This document shows, in pieces, positions 19,088 through 26,706 of a DNA stretch of 64,000 nt. The position numbers and the translations under genes were made by a program. The notes under the pieces are model-generated. The model saw nothing but the letters and a program-made list of their open reading frames with translations. It had not been told where the DNA came from and made no database searches. This stretch comes from Leucobacter celer subsp. astrifaciens (GTDB taxonomy: Bacteria; Actinomycetota; Actinomycetes; Actinomycetales; Microbacteriaceae). The DNA lies in assembly GCF_001273835.1 (NCBI RefSeq), contig NZ_JHEI01000134.1, forward strand, positions 124,001 to 188,000, written 5' to 3'. Numbering within the stretch: position 1 is the stretch's first letter; each line of letters starts with the position of its first letter.

Positions 19088-20035
19088 ATGCACCGCCGTT
19101 CCCGACTGCTCACCACGACAAGCCTGCTCGTCGCCGCTGCGCTCGCGCTCGCCTGCTCGGCCTGCTCCGGACCCACCGGAAGCAGTGCGTCCGAAGGGCG
19201 TGCGGACGAGGGCAAGCCGGTGGTGCTCACCACCTTCACCGTGCTGGCCGACATCGCGCAGAACGTCGCGGGCGATCACCTCGAGGTGGCGTCGATCACG
19301 AAGGTGGGAGCCGAGATCCACGGCTACGAGCCCACACCGGGCGATATCGCGAAAGCGTCGAGGGCAGACCTGATCCTCGACAACGGTCTGGGCCTGGAGC
19401 TCTGGTTCGAGCGGTTCGTCGAGTCCGTCGACGTGCCCCACGCGGTCGTCTCCGACGGCATCGAGGTGATGGACATCACGGAGGACGCCTACGCGGGCAA
19501 ACCGAACCCCCACGCCTGGATGAGCCCCGGGAACGTTCAGATCTACGTGGACAACATGGTCGAGGCGTTCAGCGAGCTCGACCCGCAGCACGCCGCCGAC
19601 TACCGGGCGAACGGCGATGCCTACCAGTCCGAGCTGCATCAGATCCAGAAGCAGCTCGCCGCAGACCTCGCCGGGTTGCCGCAGCGCCAGCGAGCGCTCG
19701 TCACCTGCGAGGGAGCCTTCTCGTACCTCGCGCGCGACGCGGGGCTCACGGAACGCTACATCTGGCCCGTCAACGCCGAGCAGCAGGCCACCCCCCAGCA
19801 GATCGCCTCGGCGATCGAGTTCGTGCGCGACAACGACGTGCCCGCGGTGTTCTGCGAGTCGACCGTTTCGGACAAGCCGATGCAGCAGGTGGTCGCGGCG
19901 ACGGACGCCGAGTTCGGCGGGGTGCTCTACGTCGACTCGCTCTCCGCGGCAGACGGCCCCGTGCCGAGCTATCTCGAACTGATCCGCCACGACGCCGACA
20001 CGATCATCGCCGGCCTGACCGGGGGCGCCCCGTGA
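19088..20035 (+). CDS. Mn/Zn/Fe ABC importer binding lipoprotein
   Basis: 315 residues. The start has AAAGGA upstream. The signal peptide ends in a lipobox 'LACSACSG'; either Cys could be lipidated, the second fitting best. The family 9 (ZnuA/MntA/SitA) metal ligands are visible: His in EIHGYEPTPGDI, His in PNPHAWMSP, Glu in FCESTVSD and Asp in YVDSLSAADG. There is no His-rich loop, which favours manganese or iron over zinc. First gene of a three-gene operon behind a metalloregulator-type operator. Confidence 0.92.
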   Translation: MHRRSRLLTTTSLLVAAALALACSACSGPTGSSASEGRADEGKPVVLTTFTVLADIAQNVAGDHLEVASITKVGAEIHGYEPTPGDIAKASRADLILDNGLGLELWFERFVESVDVPHAVVSDGIEVMDITEDAYAGKPNPHAWMSPGNVQIYVDNMVEAFSELDPQHAADYRANGDAYQSELHQIQKQLAADLAGLPQRQRALVTCEGAFSYLARDAGLTERYIWPVNAEQQATPQQIASAIEFVRDNDVPAVFCESTVSDKPMQQVVAATDAEFGGVLYVDSLSAADGPVPSYLELIRHDADTIIAGLTGGAP

Positions 20036-20811
20036 CCGCCGCGATCCAGGTGCGCGACCTCGCCGTGCGCTACGGCGAGGTCGTCGCGCTCGAGGGTGTG
20101 AGCCTCGAGGTGCCGGTGGGCCGGGTCACCGGCCTGATCGGCATGAACGGCTCGGGCAAGTCGACGCTGTTCAAGACGATCATGGGCATGGTGCGGCCCG
20201 ACCGCGGCAGCGTACTGCTCGACGGCGCCGGCCCGGCGGCCGCCCGCAAGCAGGGGCTGATCGGATACGTGCCGCAGAGCGAGGACGTGGACTGGGCCTT
20301 CCCGGTCTCGGTGCGCGACGTCGTGATGATGGGCCGCTACGGCCACCAGGGGCCGACCCGACGCGCGCGCGCCGCCGACCACGCCGCCGTCGCCGAGGCG
20401 CTCGAGCGAGTCGAGCTGACCGACTACGCCGACCGCCAGATCGGGCAGCTCTCGGGCGGTCAGAAGAAGCGGGCCTTCGTCGCGCGCGGCATCGCGCAGG
20501 ACGCGCGGATCATGCTGCTCGACGAGCCGTTCGCCGGGGTCGACAAGCGCAGCGAGGCCACGCTCGTCCAACTGCTGCGCGAGCTCGCCGATGACGGCCG
20601 CACGATCCTCGTCTCCACCCACGACCTGCACGCGCTGCCGCAGCTGGCCGACGAGGCCGTGCTGCTGCTGCGCAGGGTGCTCTTCCACGGCTCGGTCGCC
20701 GAGGCGCTGCAGCCTGAGAACCTCGCGCTCACCTTCGGCCTCGATGTACTCGAGCAGGGACCGCGGGAAGCGCAGCATGATGAGCGGAACGTCGAGGGGG
20801 ACGCCGCGTGA
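20032..20811 (+). CDS. Mn/Zn/Fe ABC importer ATPase
   Basis: 259 residues. The GTG start overlaps the binding-protein stop (GTGA). Walker A GMNGSGKST, a Q-loop in YVPQSEDVDWAFPVSV (the 'PQxxxVDWxFP' motif is characteristic of manganese/zinc ATPases such as SitB/MntB), signature LSGGQKKRAFVARGIAQ, Walker B IMLLDEPFAGVD and switch His in VSTHDLHAL. It energises the permease encoded downstream. Confidence 0.93.
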   Translation: MTAAIQVRDLAVRYGEVVALEGVSLEVPVGRVTGLIGMNGSGKSTLFKTIMGMVRPDRGSVLLDGAGPAAARKQGLIGYVPQSEDVDWAFPVSVRDVVMMGRYGHQGPTRRARAADHAAVAEALERVELTDYADRQIGQLSGGQKKRAFVARGIAQDARIMLLDEPFAGVDKRSEATLVQLLRELADDGRTILVSTHDLHALPQLADEAVLLLRRVLFHGSVAEALQPENLALTFGLDVLEQGPREAQHDERNVEGDAA

Positions 20812-21674
20812 ACACCCTCGACCTGATCCTCGAGCCCCTGCAGTACGACTTCATGCTGCGGGCCCTCATCACCACCGTCGTCGCCGCGATCGTCTGCGCC
20901 CTGCTGTCGTGCTGGCTCGTGCTGGTCGGGTGGTCGCTGATGGGCGACGCCGTCTCGCACGCGGTGCTGCCCGGCGTGGTCATCGCCTACATCTTCGGCG
21001 CGCCCTTCGCGCTCGGCGCACTGGTGTTCGGCTTCCTCTCGGTCGCTCTCATCGGCGCGATCCGCGGCACGAGCCGGGTCAAGGAGGACGCCGCCATCGG
21101 CATCGTCTTCACCACCCTCTTCGCCCTCGGCCTCGTGCTCATCTCCGTGACGCCCAGCCAGACCGACCTCAACCACATCATCTTCGGCAACATCCTGGGG
21201 GTCTCGAACGGCGATCTGATGCAGATCGGCGTGCTCGCAGCCGTGGCCTTCGCGATTCTCGTGCTCAAGCGCCGCGACCTGACCCTCTACGCCTTCGATC
21301 CGACGCACGCCCACGCGATCGGCCTCTCGCCGCGCTTCCTGGGGGCCCTGCTGCTCGGCCTGCTCGCCCTCACCTCGGTCGTCGCGCTCCAGGTCGTCGG
21401 CGTCATCCTGGTCGTCGCCATGCTCATCATCCCGGGCGCGACCGCGTACCTGCTCACGGATCGCTTCGGCCGCATGCTCGTCATCGCGCCGACCGTGTCG
21501 GCGTTCTGCTCGGTCGTGGGCATCTACCTCAGCTACTGGCTCGACGCCTCGCCCGGCGGCCTCGTCGTGGTGGTGCAGGGCTGCGCCTTCGCCCTCGTCT
21601 ACCTGCTGAGCCCCCGGCACGGACTGCTCGGCAAGCGCCTCGCGACGCGGCGGCATCGGGCCGCGCGGCAGTAG
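20808..21674 (+). CDS. Mn/Zn/Fe ABC importer permease
   Basis: 288 residues with about eight helices. The GTG start overlaps the ATPase stop. Family 3 ABC permease motifs: LVGWSLMGDAVSHAVLPGVVIAY (with the helix-lining Asp/His), 'RVKEDAAIGIVFTTLFALG', 'QTDLNHIIFGNILG' and 'FDPTHAHAIGL'. The 'DLNHIIFGN' stretch is seen in SitC/MntC-type manganese and iron carriers. Last gene of the operon. Confidence 0.93.
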   Translation: MNTLDLILEPLQYDFMLRALITTVVAAIVCALLSCWLVLVGWSLMGDAVSHAVLPGVVIAYIFGAPFALGALVFGFLSVALIGAIRGTSRVKEDAAIGIVFTTLFALGLVLISVTPSQTDLNHIIFGNILGVSNGDLMQIGVLAAVAFAILVLKRRDLTLYAFDPTHAHAIGLSPRFLGALLLGLLALTSVVALQVVGVILVVAMLIIPGATAYLLTDRFGRMLVIAPTVSAFCSVVGIYLSYWLDASPGGLVVVVQGCAFALVYLLSPRHGLLGKRLATRRHRAARQ

Positions 21675-21705
21675 TCGGCCCGCTCCGGCCCGCCCCCGGT
21701 GAAAA

Positions 21706-21772
21706 CGAGTGAATTGTCCGAGACCGATAGAAATATCGACGCTGGAAGGCTCGGGCTCGAACAATTCGCTCG
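21706..21772. terminator. Compound hairpin between convergent operons
   Basis: Arms 21706-21722 and 21756-21772 pair over 17 positions with two G-T wobbles. Inside, CGATA-GAAA-TATCG (21725-21738) is a perfect 5-bp stem with a GAAA tetraloop. It lies 32 bases after the metal permease stop and 115 bases past the end of the convergent dehydrogenase gene, so it is a likely bidirectional terminator. Confidence 0.55.
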
Positions 21773-21886
21773 GGCTCGAGGGAAGCAGCGCGGATCCCCC
21801 CGCCCGCCGCCTGTTGAACGGTTGGGGGGGGACGCTCGCTCGCTCAATCAGCGGATGGGATCACTCGCTCAGCCGGCGGCTGTCGG

Positions 21887-23263
21887 TTACTTGGCTGCGA
21901 AGTAGAGGCGCTTGTTGGCGAACTCGCCGATGCCGACCGGACCCATCTCGCGGCCGAAGCCCGAACGCTTCACGCCGCCGAAGGGCAGCTCGGCCGCCTC
22001 CGCCGCGATCGTGTTGACGTGCGACATGCCCACCTCGAGCCGCGAGGCCACGCGCGCGGCACGCGCCTCGTCGGTCGAGAACACCGAGCCGCCCAGTCCC
22101 AGCGCGCAGTCGTTGGCGAGTTCGAGCGCCTCCTCGTCGCTGTGCACCTTGTACACCGTCGCGACCGGGCCGAAGATCTCCTCGCCGTACGACTCGGAGT
22201 CGCGGGGCACGTCGACGAGCACCGCGGGCGAGTAGTGCGCACCCGGGCCCTCCGACAACACGCCACCCGCGAGCAGACGCGCACCCTCCGAGACGGCCTT
22301 CTGCACCTGCGCGTGCACGGTCTCGGCCGCAGCACGGGTCGACAGCGGCACGTACTGCCCCTCCTCGAGCGCGAGCTGATCGCCCGGCTCGAGCCCCTCG
22401 GCGAGCTTCACCAGCTCGGCCACGAACTCGTCGTAGATGTCGGCCATGACGATGAGGCGCTTGTTCGAGTTGCAGACCTGACCCGCGTTGTAGACGCGGA
22501 AGTCCCAGGCCGTCTTGGCGACCTCGGCCACGTCGTCGGAGTCGAGCACCACCATCGGGTCGATCCCGCCGAGCTCGAGCACGCACTTCTTGAGGTGGGT
22601 GCCGGCCTGCGCGCCGATGATCGCGCCGGCACGCTCGGAACCGGTGAGCGAGACGCCCTGCACCCGGGGGTCGGCGATCATGGTGGCGATCTGGTCGTGG
22701 GAGGTGAAGAGCGCCTGGTAGCCGCCGACCGGCACGCCGGCCTGCTCCATGATCTCCTGGATCACGAGGTTGGACTTGGCGCAGATGTCGGCGTGCTTGA
22801 GCAGGATCGTGTTGCCGAGCACCAGGTTCGGGGCGGCGAAGCGGGCGACCTGGTAGTACGGGAAGTTCCACGGCATCACGCCGAGCAGCGCTCCCACCGG
22901 CAGGTGCTCGATGACGGCCTTGCCGGGGATGGTGCTCGGGATCTCGTAGTCGGTGATGAGACCCGGCCCGTAGACCGCGTAGTACTCGATGATGTCGGTC
23001 GCGAAATCGACCTCGTCGAGGCTCTCGGCGATCGACTTGCCCATCTCGATCGCGATGATCTCGGCGAGCTCCTCGCGGCGCTCCGCGAAGATCTCGGCAA
23101 CGCGCTTGACGACCGCGGCGCGCTCCTGCACGCTCCGCTCGCGCCACTCGCGGTATGCGGCGTCGGCCGCGTCGAGCTGCTGCTCGACCTGCGCGTCCGT
23201 CGCTGATTCGAAGGTCTCGACAATCTCCCCCGTCGCGGGGTTCTGAACTCGATACTTCGCCAT
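21887..23263 (-). CDS. NAD(P)-dependent aldehyde dehydrogenase, succinate-semialdehyde type
   Basis: 458 residues, full-length aldehyde dehydrogenase. Catalytic residues in register: Asn133 (PWNF), Glu230 (VLELGGIDP) and nucleophile Cys264 (NAGQVCNSNKR). The N-terminal 'YRVQNPATGEIVETF' and the short interdomain loops are typical of GabD/SAD-like enzymes of actinobacteria. It would oxidise succinate semialdehyde or a related aldehyde in the cytoplasm. It stands alone with no GABA transaminase beside it, so the substrate is inferred from family likeness only. Confidence 0.88.
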   Translation of the reverse strand: MAKYRVQNPATGEIVETFESATDAQVEQQLDAADAAYREWRERSVQERAAVVKRVAEIFAERREELAEIIAIEMGKSIAESLDEVDFATDIIEYYAVYGPGLITDYEIPSTIPGKAVIEHLPVGALLGVMPWNFPYYQVARFAAPNLVLGNTILLKHADICAKSNLVIQEIMEQAGVPVGGYQALFTSHDQIATMIADPRVQGVSLTGSERAGAIIGAQAGTHLKKCVLELGGIDPMVVLDSDDVAEVAKTAWDFRVYNAGQVCNSNKRLIVMADIYDEFVAELVKLAEGLEPGDQLALEEGQYVPLSTRAAAETVHAQVQKAVSEGARLLAGGVLSEGPGAHYSPAVLVDVPRDSESYGEEIFGPVATVYKVHSDEEALELANDCALGLGGSVFSTDEARAARVASRLEVGMSHVNTIAAEAAELPFGGVKRSGFGREMGPVGIGEFANKRLYFAAK

Positions 23264-23385
23264 TATTTATCGTTTCCTGTCTTGATGATCGACGCGCGTG
23301 TGCGCGGCGCACTTTCTATCGTCGCATCTCGGGTGCCTCTCCGCGAGCACTTCTGCTGCGGATCCCGCACCCGCTCTCAGCTCGG

Positions 23386-23435
23386 ACCGACGCAAATTAT
23401 CGCCGTGCGTCGTGATGACAACGGTTTGCGTCGGT
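23386..23435. repeat. Inverted repeat with ACCGACGCAAA arms
   Basis: ACCGACGCAAA (23386-23396) and its exact complement (23425-23435) enclose 28 bases with a weaker inner CCGT/ACGG pair. It lies about 120 bases upstream of the dehydrogenase start and could be regulatory or a repeat element. Confidence 0.6.
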
Positions 23436-23484
23436 TCGACGTATCCGGTCGCGGCATGCACCGCCCCCCACACGAACCTTCGGA

Positions 23485-23555
23485 CCCGACTTCGCGCGTC
23501 AGTTCTTGTCGCCTCACCGCGGGTGAGGCGACAAGAACTGACGCGCGAGGTCGGG
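23485..23555. repeat. Palindrome family A, copy 2
   Basis: Perfect 26-base arms (23493-23518 and 23522-23547) with a 3-base centre, extending to 34 bases per side with one G-T wobble. It shares the CAGTTCTTGTCGCC core and the GTTTCGGCCG flank with copy 1 at 18780-18840; the base that differs in the arm (T instead of C) is changed in both arms, so pairing is conserved. Confidence 0.85.
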
Positions 23556-23611
23556 TTTCGGCCGAAAGCGATCGGGGGCGGTACGCACGAGCGGCGGGTT
23601 GCGGCGGGCGC

Positions 23612-24643
23612 TCAGCGCTCGCGATCCACCAGGTACCGGGCCACGCGCACGACGGCGGGATCCGGATCGGCGAGCCGCTCCCGCAGTACCGCGAGCGCGG
23701 CCTCTCCCGGGATCTCGCCGAGCGCCTGGACGAGCCGGCTGCGCGCACCCGGCTCGGATGCGGCCGAGCCGTGGAGCCCGTCCGCGAGCAGGCGCACGAT
23801 CTCCCCCTCCGCGGCGGCGGATCGGGCCGAGAGCGCACCCAGGGCCTCGGCGGCTTCGACGTCGCGGGATCCCGCGACGATCATCGCGACGAGCCGGGCC
23901 GTCACCGCCCGTTGCACCCGCGGGGATCGCTCCGCCTCGCGCCCCGCTGCAGCGAGCGCGAGCGCAGCGAGATCCGCGACCTCGGCGTCTCCGTCAGCGA
24001 GGCACTCGGCGAGCGCCGCAGCGGCCTCCGCACCCTCGAGAGCCGCGAGCGCCCGCACCGCACGCCGCCTGACGCGCACGTCGGGATCCCGCACGCGCGC
24101 CACGAGCTGGGCCACCGCAGAATCCCCCGCCCGCACGATCGCCCAGCGCAGGGCACCGGCTGCGTTCGGCTCGGCCTCGGCCAGGTAGGCGTCGACCAGC
24201 TGCGCCACGATGCGCGGCGCGTCTGATCCCGATCGCAGCGCGGCGGCCTGGCGGTCCCGCGGCGTGCCCGACCGCAGCGCCGAGAGCAGCCCGACCACGT
24301 CGAGCACCCCCTCCCAGCTCTCCGGCGTCGCCGCCTCGATGCCCTGCAGGCGCTCCAGCAACGCCCGATCGCGCGCGATGCGATCCTCGGCGTCGCGGCG
24401 CAGGCCGGCGATCACCTCCGCCGCATCGAAGCCCGGGTCGTCGAGCGCAGCCGCGGCCTGCCCGAGCGACAACCCGAGGGTGCGCAGCGCCTCCGCCTGG
24501 AACAGCCTGCGCACATCCTCGGCGTCGTACTCGCGATACCCGGCCCCACTGCGGGCCGAGGGGGACACCAGGCCGATGCGATCGTAGTGCCGCAGCATGC
24601 GCACGCTCACGCCGGAGCGCCGAGACAACTCCCCGATCAGCAT
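23612..24643 (-). CDS. MerR family regulator with HEAT-repeat C-terminal domain
   Basis: 343 residues. The N-terminal MerR winged helix (1-70) reads MLIGELSRRSGVSVRMLRHYDRIGLVSPSARSGAGYREYDAEDV, followed by the coiled-coil helix (about 75-110). In place of a small effector-binding domain the remaining 220 residues are Ala/Leu/Arg-rich helical repeats such as 'LVARVRDPDVRVRRRAVRALAALEG', typical of HEAT repeats. The adjacent upstream gene encodes a stand-alone HEAT protein with a MerR-type promoter in front, so this protein probably activates its own operon. The signal sensed is unknown. Confidence 0.88.
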   Translation of the reverse strand: MLIGELSRRSGVSVRMLRHYDRIGLVSPSARSGAGYREYDAEDVRRLFQAEALRTLGLSLGQAAAALDDPGFDAAEVIAGLRRDAEDRIARDRALLERLQGIEAATPESWEGVLDVVGLLSALRSGTPRDRQAAALRSGSDAPRIVAQLVDAYLAEAEPNAAGALRWAIVRAGDSAVAQLVARVRDPDVRVRRRAVRALAALEGAEAAAALAECLADGDAEVADLAALALAAAGREAERSPRVQRAVTARLVAMIVAGSRDVEAAEALGALSARSAAAEGEIVRLLADGLHGSAASEPGARSRLVQALGEIPGEAALAVLRERLADPDPAVVRVARYLVDRER

Positions 24644-24706
24644 GCGCGCCTCCTTCCGCGGCTCCCGCCCCAGCTCTGCTCGGAGCCTACCCGCCCGTCG
24701 GAGGCC

Positions 24707-25330
24707 TCACTCCTCCGCGGCATCGTGCACCGCCGCCTCGAAACCCAGCTCGGGATCGCGCAGCAGCAGCCGGATGACGGCCGCGTGCAGCCGCGCCTCG
24801 GGATCCTCGCCTCGCTGCGCATCGGCGAGCACCGGGTCCGCCGCATCGCCGAGATCGACGAAGGCGCGCCCCAGGCTGCGCTGCATCTCACGATCGCCGC
24901 GCCCCAGCTGCGTCGCCAGCCGGCGGGCGAGCTGCGCCTGCTCCACCTCGGGCACCACCGCGGCGGCGGTGCGCCAGGCGGTGCGGGCGAGCTCGTCATC
25001 GGGATCCCGCAGCATCGCGTCGGTGATCGCGGGCCAGGCGCGGGCATCGCCGATCTTGGAGAGCGTGTGGAGCGCCTGGGCGCGCGCCTGCGCGGTCGGC
25101 GAGTGCAGCTCCGCGAGCAGCAGCGGCACGGTCTCGTCGCGCGGGTGCCGGGTGATCGCCCAGGTCAACATGTCGCGCACGAAGAAGTCGGGCTCCTCGC
25201 CGCAGCGGCGGATCAGCACCCGGAGATCGTCCGGGTGCGGGCGGGTGCCCGCGGTGAGCGCGGCCTGGAGCCGCGCAGACGGGTCGGGGGCGCTGAGCGC
25301 GCGATCGAGCGCATGGTCGAGGGATGTCAT
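24707..25330 (-). CDS. HEAT-repeat protein controlled by the MerR promoter
   Basis: 207 residues made of helical HEAT-like repeats: 'EPDFFVRDMLTWAITRHPRDETVPLLLAEL', 'SPTAQARAQALHTLSKIGDARAWPAI', 'DPDDELARTAWRTAAAVVP'. No catalytic motif is visible. The ATG at 25330 is chosen over 25381 because AGGAGG lies five bases upstream and the longer frame begins inside the promoter. It precedes the MerR-HEAT gene by 63 bases, so the two form an operon. It could be a partner or sensor protein for the regulator. Confidence 0.8.
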   Translation of the reverse strand: MTSLDHALDRALSAPDPSARLQAALTAGTRPHPDDLRVLIRRCGEEPDFFVRDMLTWAITRHPRDETVPLLLAELHSPTAQARAQALHTLSKIGDARAWPAITDAMLRDPDDELARTAWRTAAAVVPEVEQAQLARRLATQLGRGDREMQRSLGRAFVDLGDAADPVLADAQRGEDPEARLHAAVIRLLLRDPELGFEAAVHDAAEE

Positions 25331-25350
25331 GTCGCCTCCTCTCGTCTCCG

Positions 25351-25381
25351 AGTGAAGCGCCTGACACCGTGTCAGGGTCAA
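25351..25381 (-). promoter_or_regulatory. MerR-type promoter with 19-bp spacer and operator palindrome
   Basis: On the minus strand -35 TTGACC (25381-25376) and -10 TTCACT (25356-25351) are separated by 19 bases, the overlong spacer that MerR activators untwist. Within it is the perfect 17-bp palindrome CCTGACACGGTGTCAGG (25360-25376). It reads into the HEAT gene and then the MerR gene. Confidence 0.85.
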
Positions 25382-25382
25382 G

Positions 25383-25461
25383 CCGAGCCGTCGAGAAGTT
25401 CGAGCGCTTCCGGCAGGGTGGCTCCCGCCCGCACCGTGCCAGAAGTGCTCGAACTCCCCGG
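25383..25461. terminator. Hairpin between the YdeI-like gene and the MerR promoter
   Basis: GAAGTTCGAGCGCTTCCGGC and a downstream imperfect complement (ending TGCTCGAACTCC) pair over about 20 positions with a few wobbles. It lies just after the 3' end of the gene at 25487-26053. Confidence 0.45.
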
Positions 25462-25486
25462 ATGGGGAAGAAGGGAAGAGCGCGAG

Positions 25487-26053
25487 TCAGCCGGCGGCGA
25501 GCTTGCCGCTCTTCGAGACCTCGGGGTCGGTGCACGACGACAAGTCGAAGCAGCACGGGCGCCGCTTGCCGTCCCGCAGCTTCGAGATGCTGACCTCGAC
25601 ACGGCGGTCGCGCGTATCGGGGTTCTTGGTGGCGTTGATCCAGCGCACCCACTCCCAGCGCGCCATCGGCGTGAGGCCCGGCCAGACGTCGGCGAGATCC
25701 GGAGCCGCCCGCAGTGCTGTGGTGAAGTCATCGGGAAGCTCGGGCTCAGGCCACTGCCGCACGGGCTCGACCTCGAGCGCCACCGCGTCGCCCTCGGCGG
25801 GTCCCTCCCCCGAGTCATCGGCCAGGATGCCCGCCAAGCGCTCGTCGATCGAGATCCAGTGGCCGCGCAGGCCGTCGGGCTCGACCACGGCCTCGAACGC
25901 ATGCCCGTTCAGCAGGCCCTCGACGGCGACCTGGCCCCGGGAGGGCAGCGCCGCACTCGCCTCCTCGGGAAACCGCAGGATGATCCGGTCGCCGATCCGC
26001 TGCAGCCGCCCATCGAACGCGATCGCGTGCGCCGCGGATGCTCGCTCTGCCAT
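25487..26053 (-). CDS. YdeI/DUF1905-like protein
   Basis: 188 residues. The ATG at 26053 follows GGAGAGGTGTC; the frame upstream is not used. The N-terminal half looks like DUF1905 ('FDGRLQRIGDRIILRFPEEASAALPSRGQVAVEGLLNGHAFEAVVEPDG'), and the C-terminal half has the YdeI/OmpD-associated pattern ('LPDDFTTALRAAPDLADVWPGLTPMARWEWVRWINATKNPDTRDRRV'). A C-terminal 'PCCFDLSSC' adds three Cys. Function unknown; some family members are linked to bacteriocin protection. Confidence 0.8.
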   Translation of the reverse strand: MAERASAAHAIAFDGRLQRIGDRIILRFPEEASAALPSRGQVAVEGLLNGHAFEAVVEPDGLRGHWISIDERLAGILADDSGEGPAEGDAVALEVEPVRQWPEPELPDDFTTALRAAPDLADVWPGLTPMARWEWVRWINATKNPDTRDRRVEVSISKLRDGKRRPCCFDLSSCTDPEVSKSGKLAAG

Positions 26054-26156
26054 GACACCTCTCCTCACCGTGATGACGCGGGCGCGAAGCCCATTGCAGT
26101 CAGAGTAGTCACCGCGGGACGCGCGGTACTTCTCGATTCCTGATCGATCGCGCGGA

Positions 26157-26663
26157 TCAGCGCTCGGAGCGCGCCGAACGCGTCATCCGGATCTCGCGCA
26201 CACCGTCCGCAACGGTGTCTGCGCCATCCGGGCAGAACCCGTGCTTGACGTAGAACGCCTGTGCGCGGGGATTCGGGTCGGCCACCCAGAGGCACACGCC
26301 CTCGGAAGGCCGGACGACGGCGTTCAGCAGGTCCAGGCCCACGCCCTCCCCCAGGTGAGCGACGGAGACATAGAGGATGTAGAGCTGCACGGCCGAACTC
26401 GTCTCCTCGAGGGGAGGTCCTGCCATCGCGACGCCGACGATCTCGCCGTCGTGCTCGGCAACCGCGGCACGATTTCCGGCGTACCGCTCGTCAGTCAGCG
26501 CCGTGATCCAGAACTCCTCGCGCCGTTGCACGAGGGTCGGATCGTCGAGCACTTCGTCGCGCATGAGACCGCGGTAGGTGTCGCGCCACGATTGCACATG
26601 CATCCGCGCCATCGCCGGCACGTCCTCCGCCCGAGCGGCTCGCACCCTCACCCGTGAGCCCAT
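26157..26663 (-). CDS. GNAT family N-acetyltransferase
   Basis: 168 residues. N-terminal 'VRVRAARAEDVPAMARMHVQSWRDTYRGLM', motif-A-like segment 'LYILYVSVAHLGEGVGLDLLNAVV' (acetyl-CoA pyrophosphate loop, with HLGEGVG in place of QxxGxG/A) and the C-terminal 'VADPNPRAQAFYVKHGFCPDG' are standard GNAT features. The start at 26663 is supported by a leaderless TAGGAT six bases upstream; GTG at 26669 is the alternative. The acyl acceptor is not predictable. Confidence 0.9.
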   Translation of the reverse strand: MGSRVRVRAARAEDVPAMARMHVQSWRDTYRGLMRDEVLDDPTLVQRREEFWITALTDERYAGNRAAVAEHDGEIVGVAMAGPPLEETSSAVQLYILYVSVAHLGEGVGLDLLNAVVRPSEGVCLWVADPNPRAQAFYVKHGFCPDGADTVADGVREIRMTRSARSER

Positions 26664-26669
26664 GCGCAC

Positions 26670-26675
26670 ATCCTA
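26670..26675 (-). promoter_or_regulatory. Leaderless -10 promoter of the GNAT gene
   Basis: TAGGAT on the minus strand ends six bases before ATG 26663. Confidence 0.45.
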
Positions 26676-26706
26676 GACAGCGACGGAATCGCCCGCCCCG
26701 GAGTGC

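Larger units (their letters stand above)
23264..23611. other. Gene-free stretch with two large palindromes
   Basis: 348 bases upstream of the dehydrogenase without a supportable gene. It holds an inverted repeat (23386-23435) and palindrome family A copy 2 (23485-23555). Confidence 0.8.
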
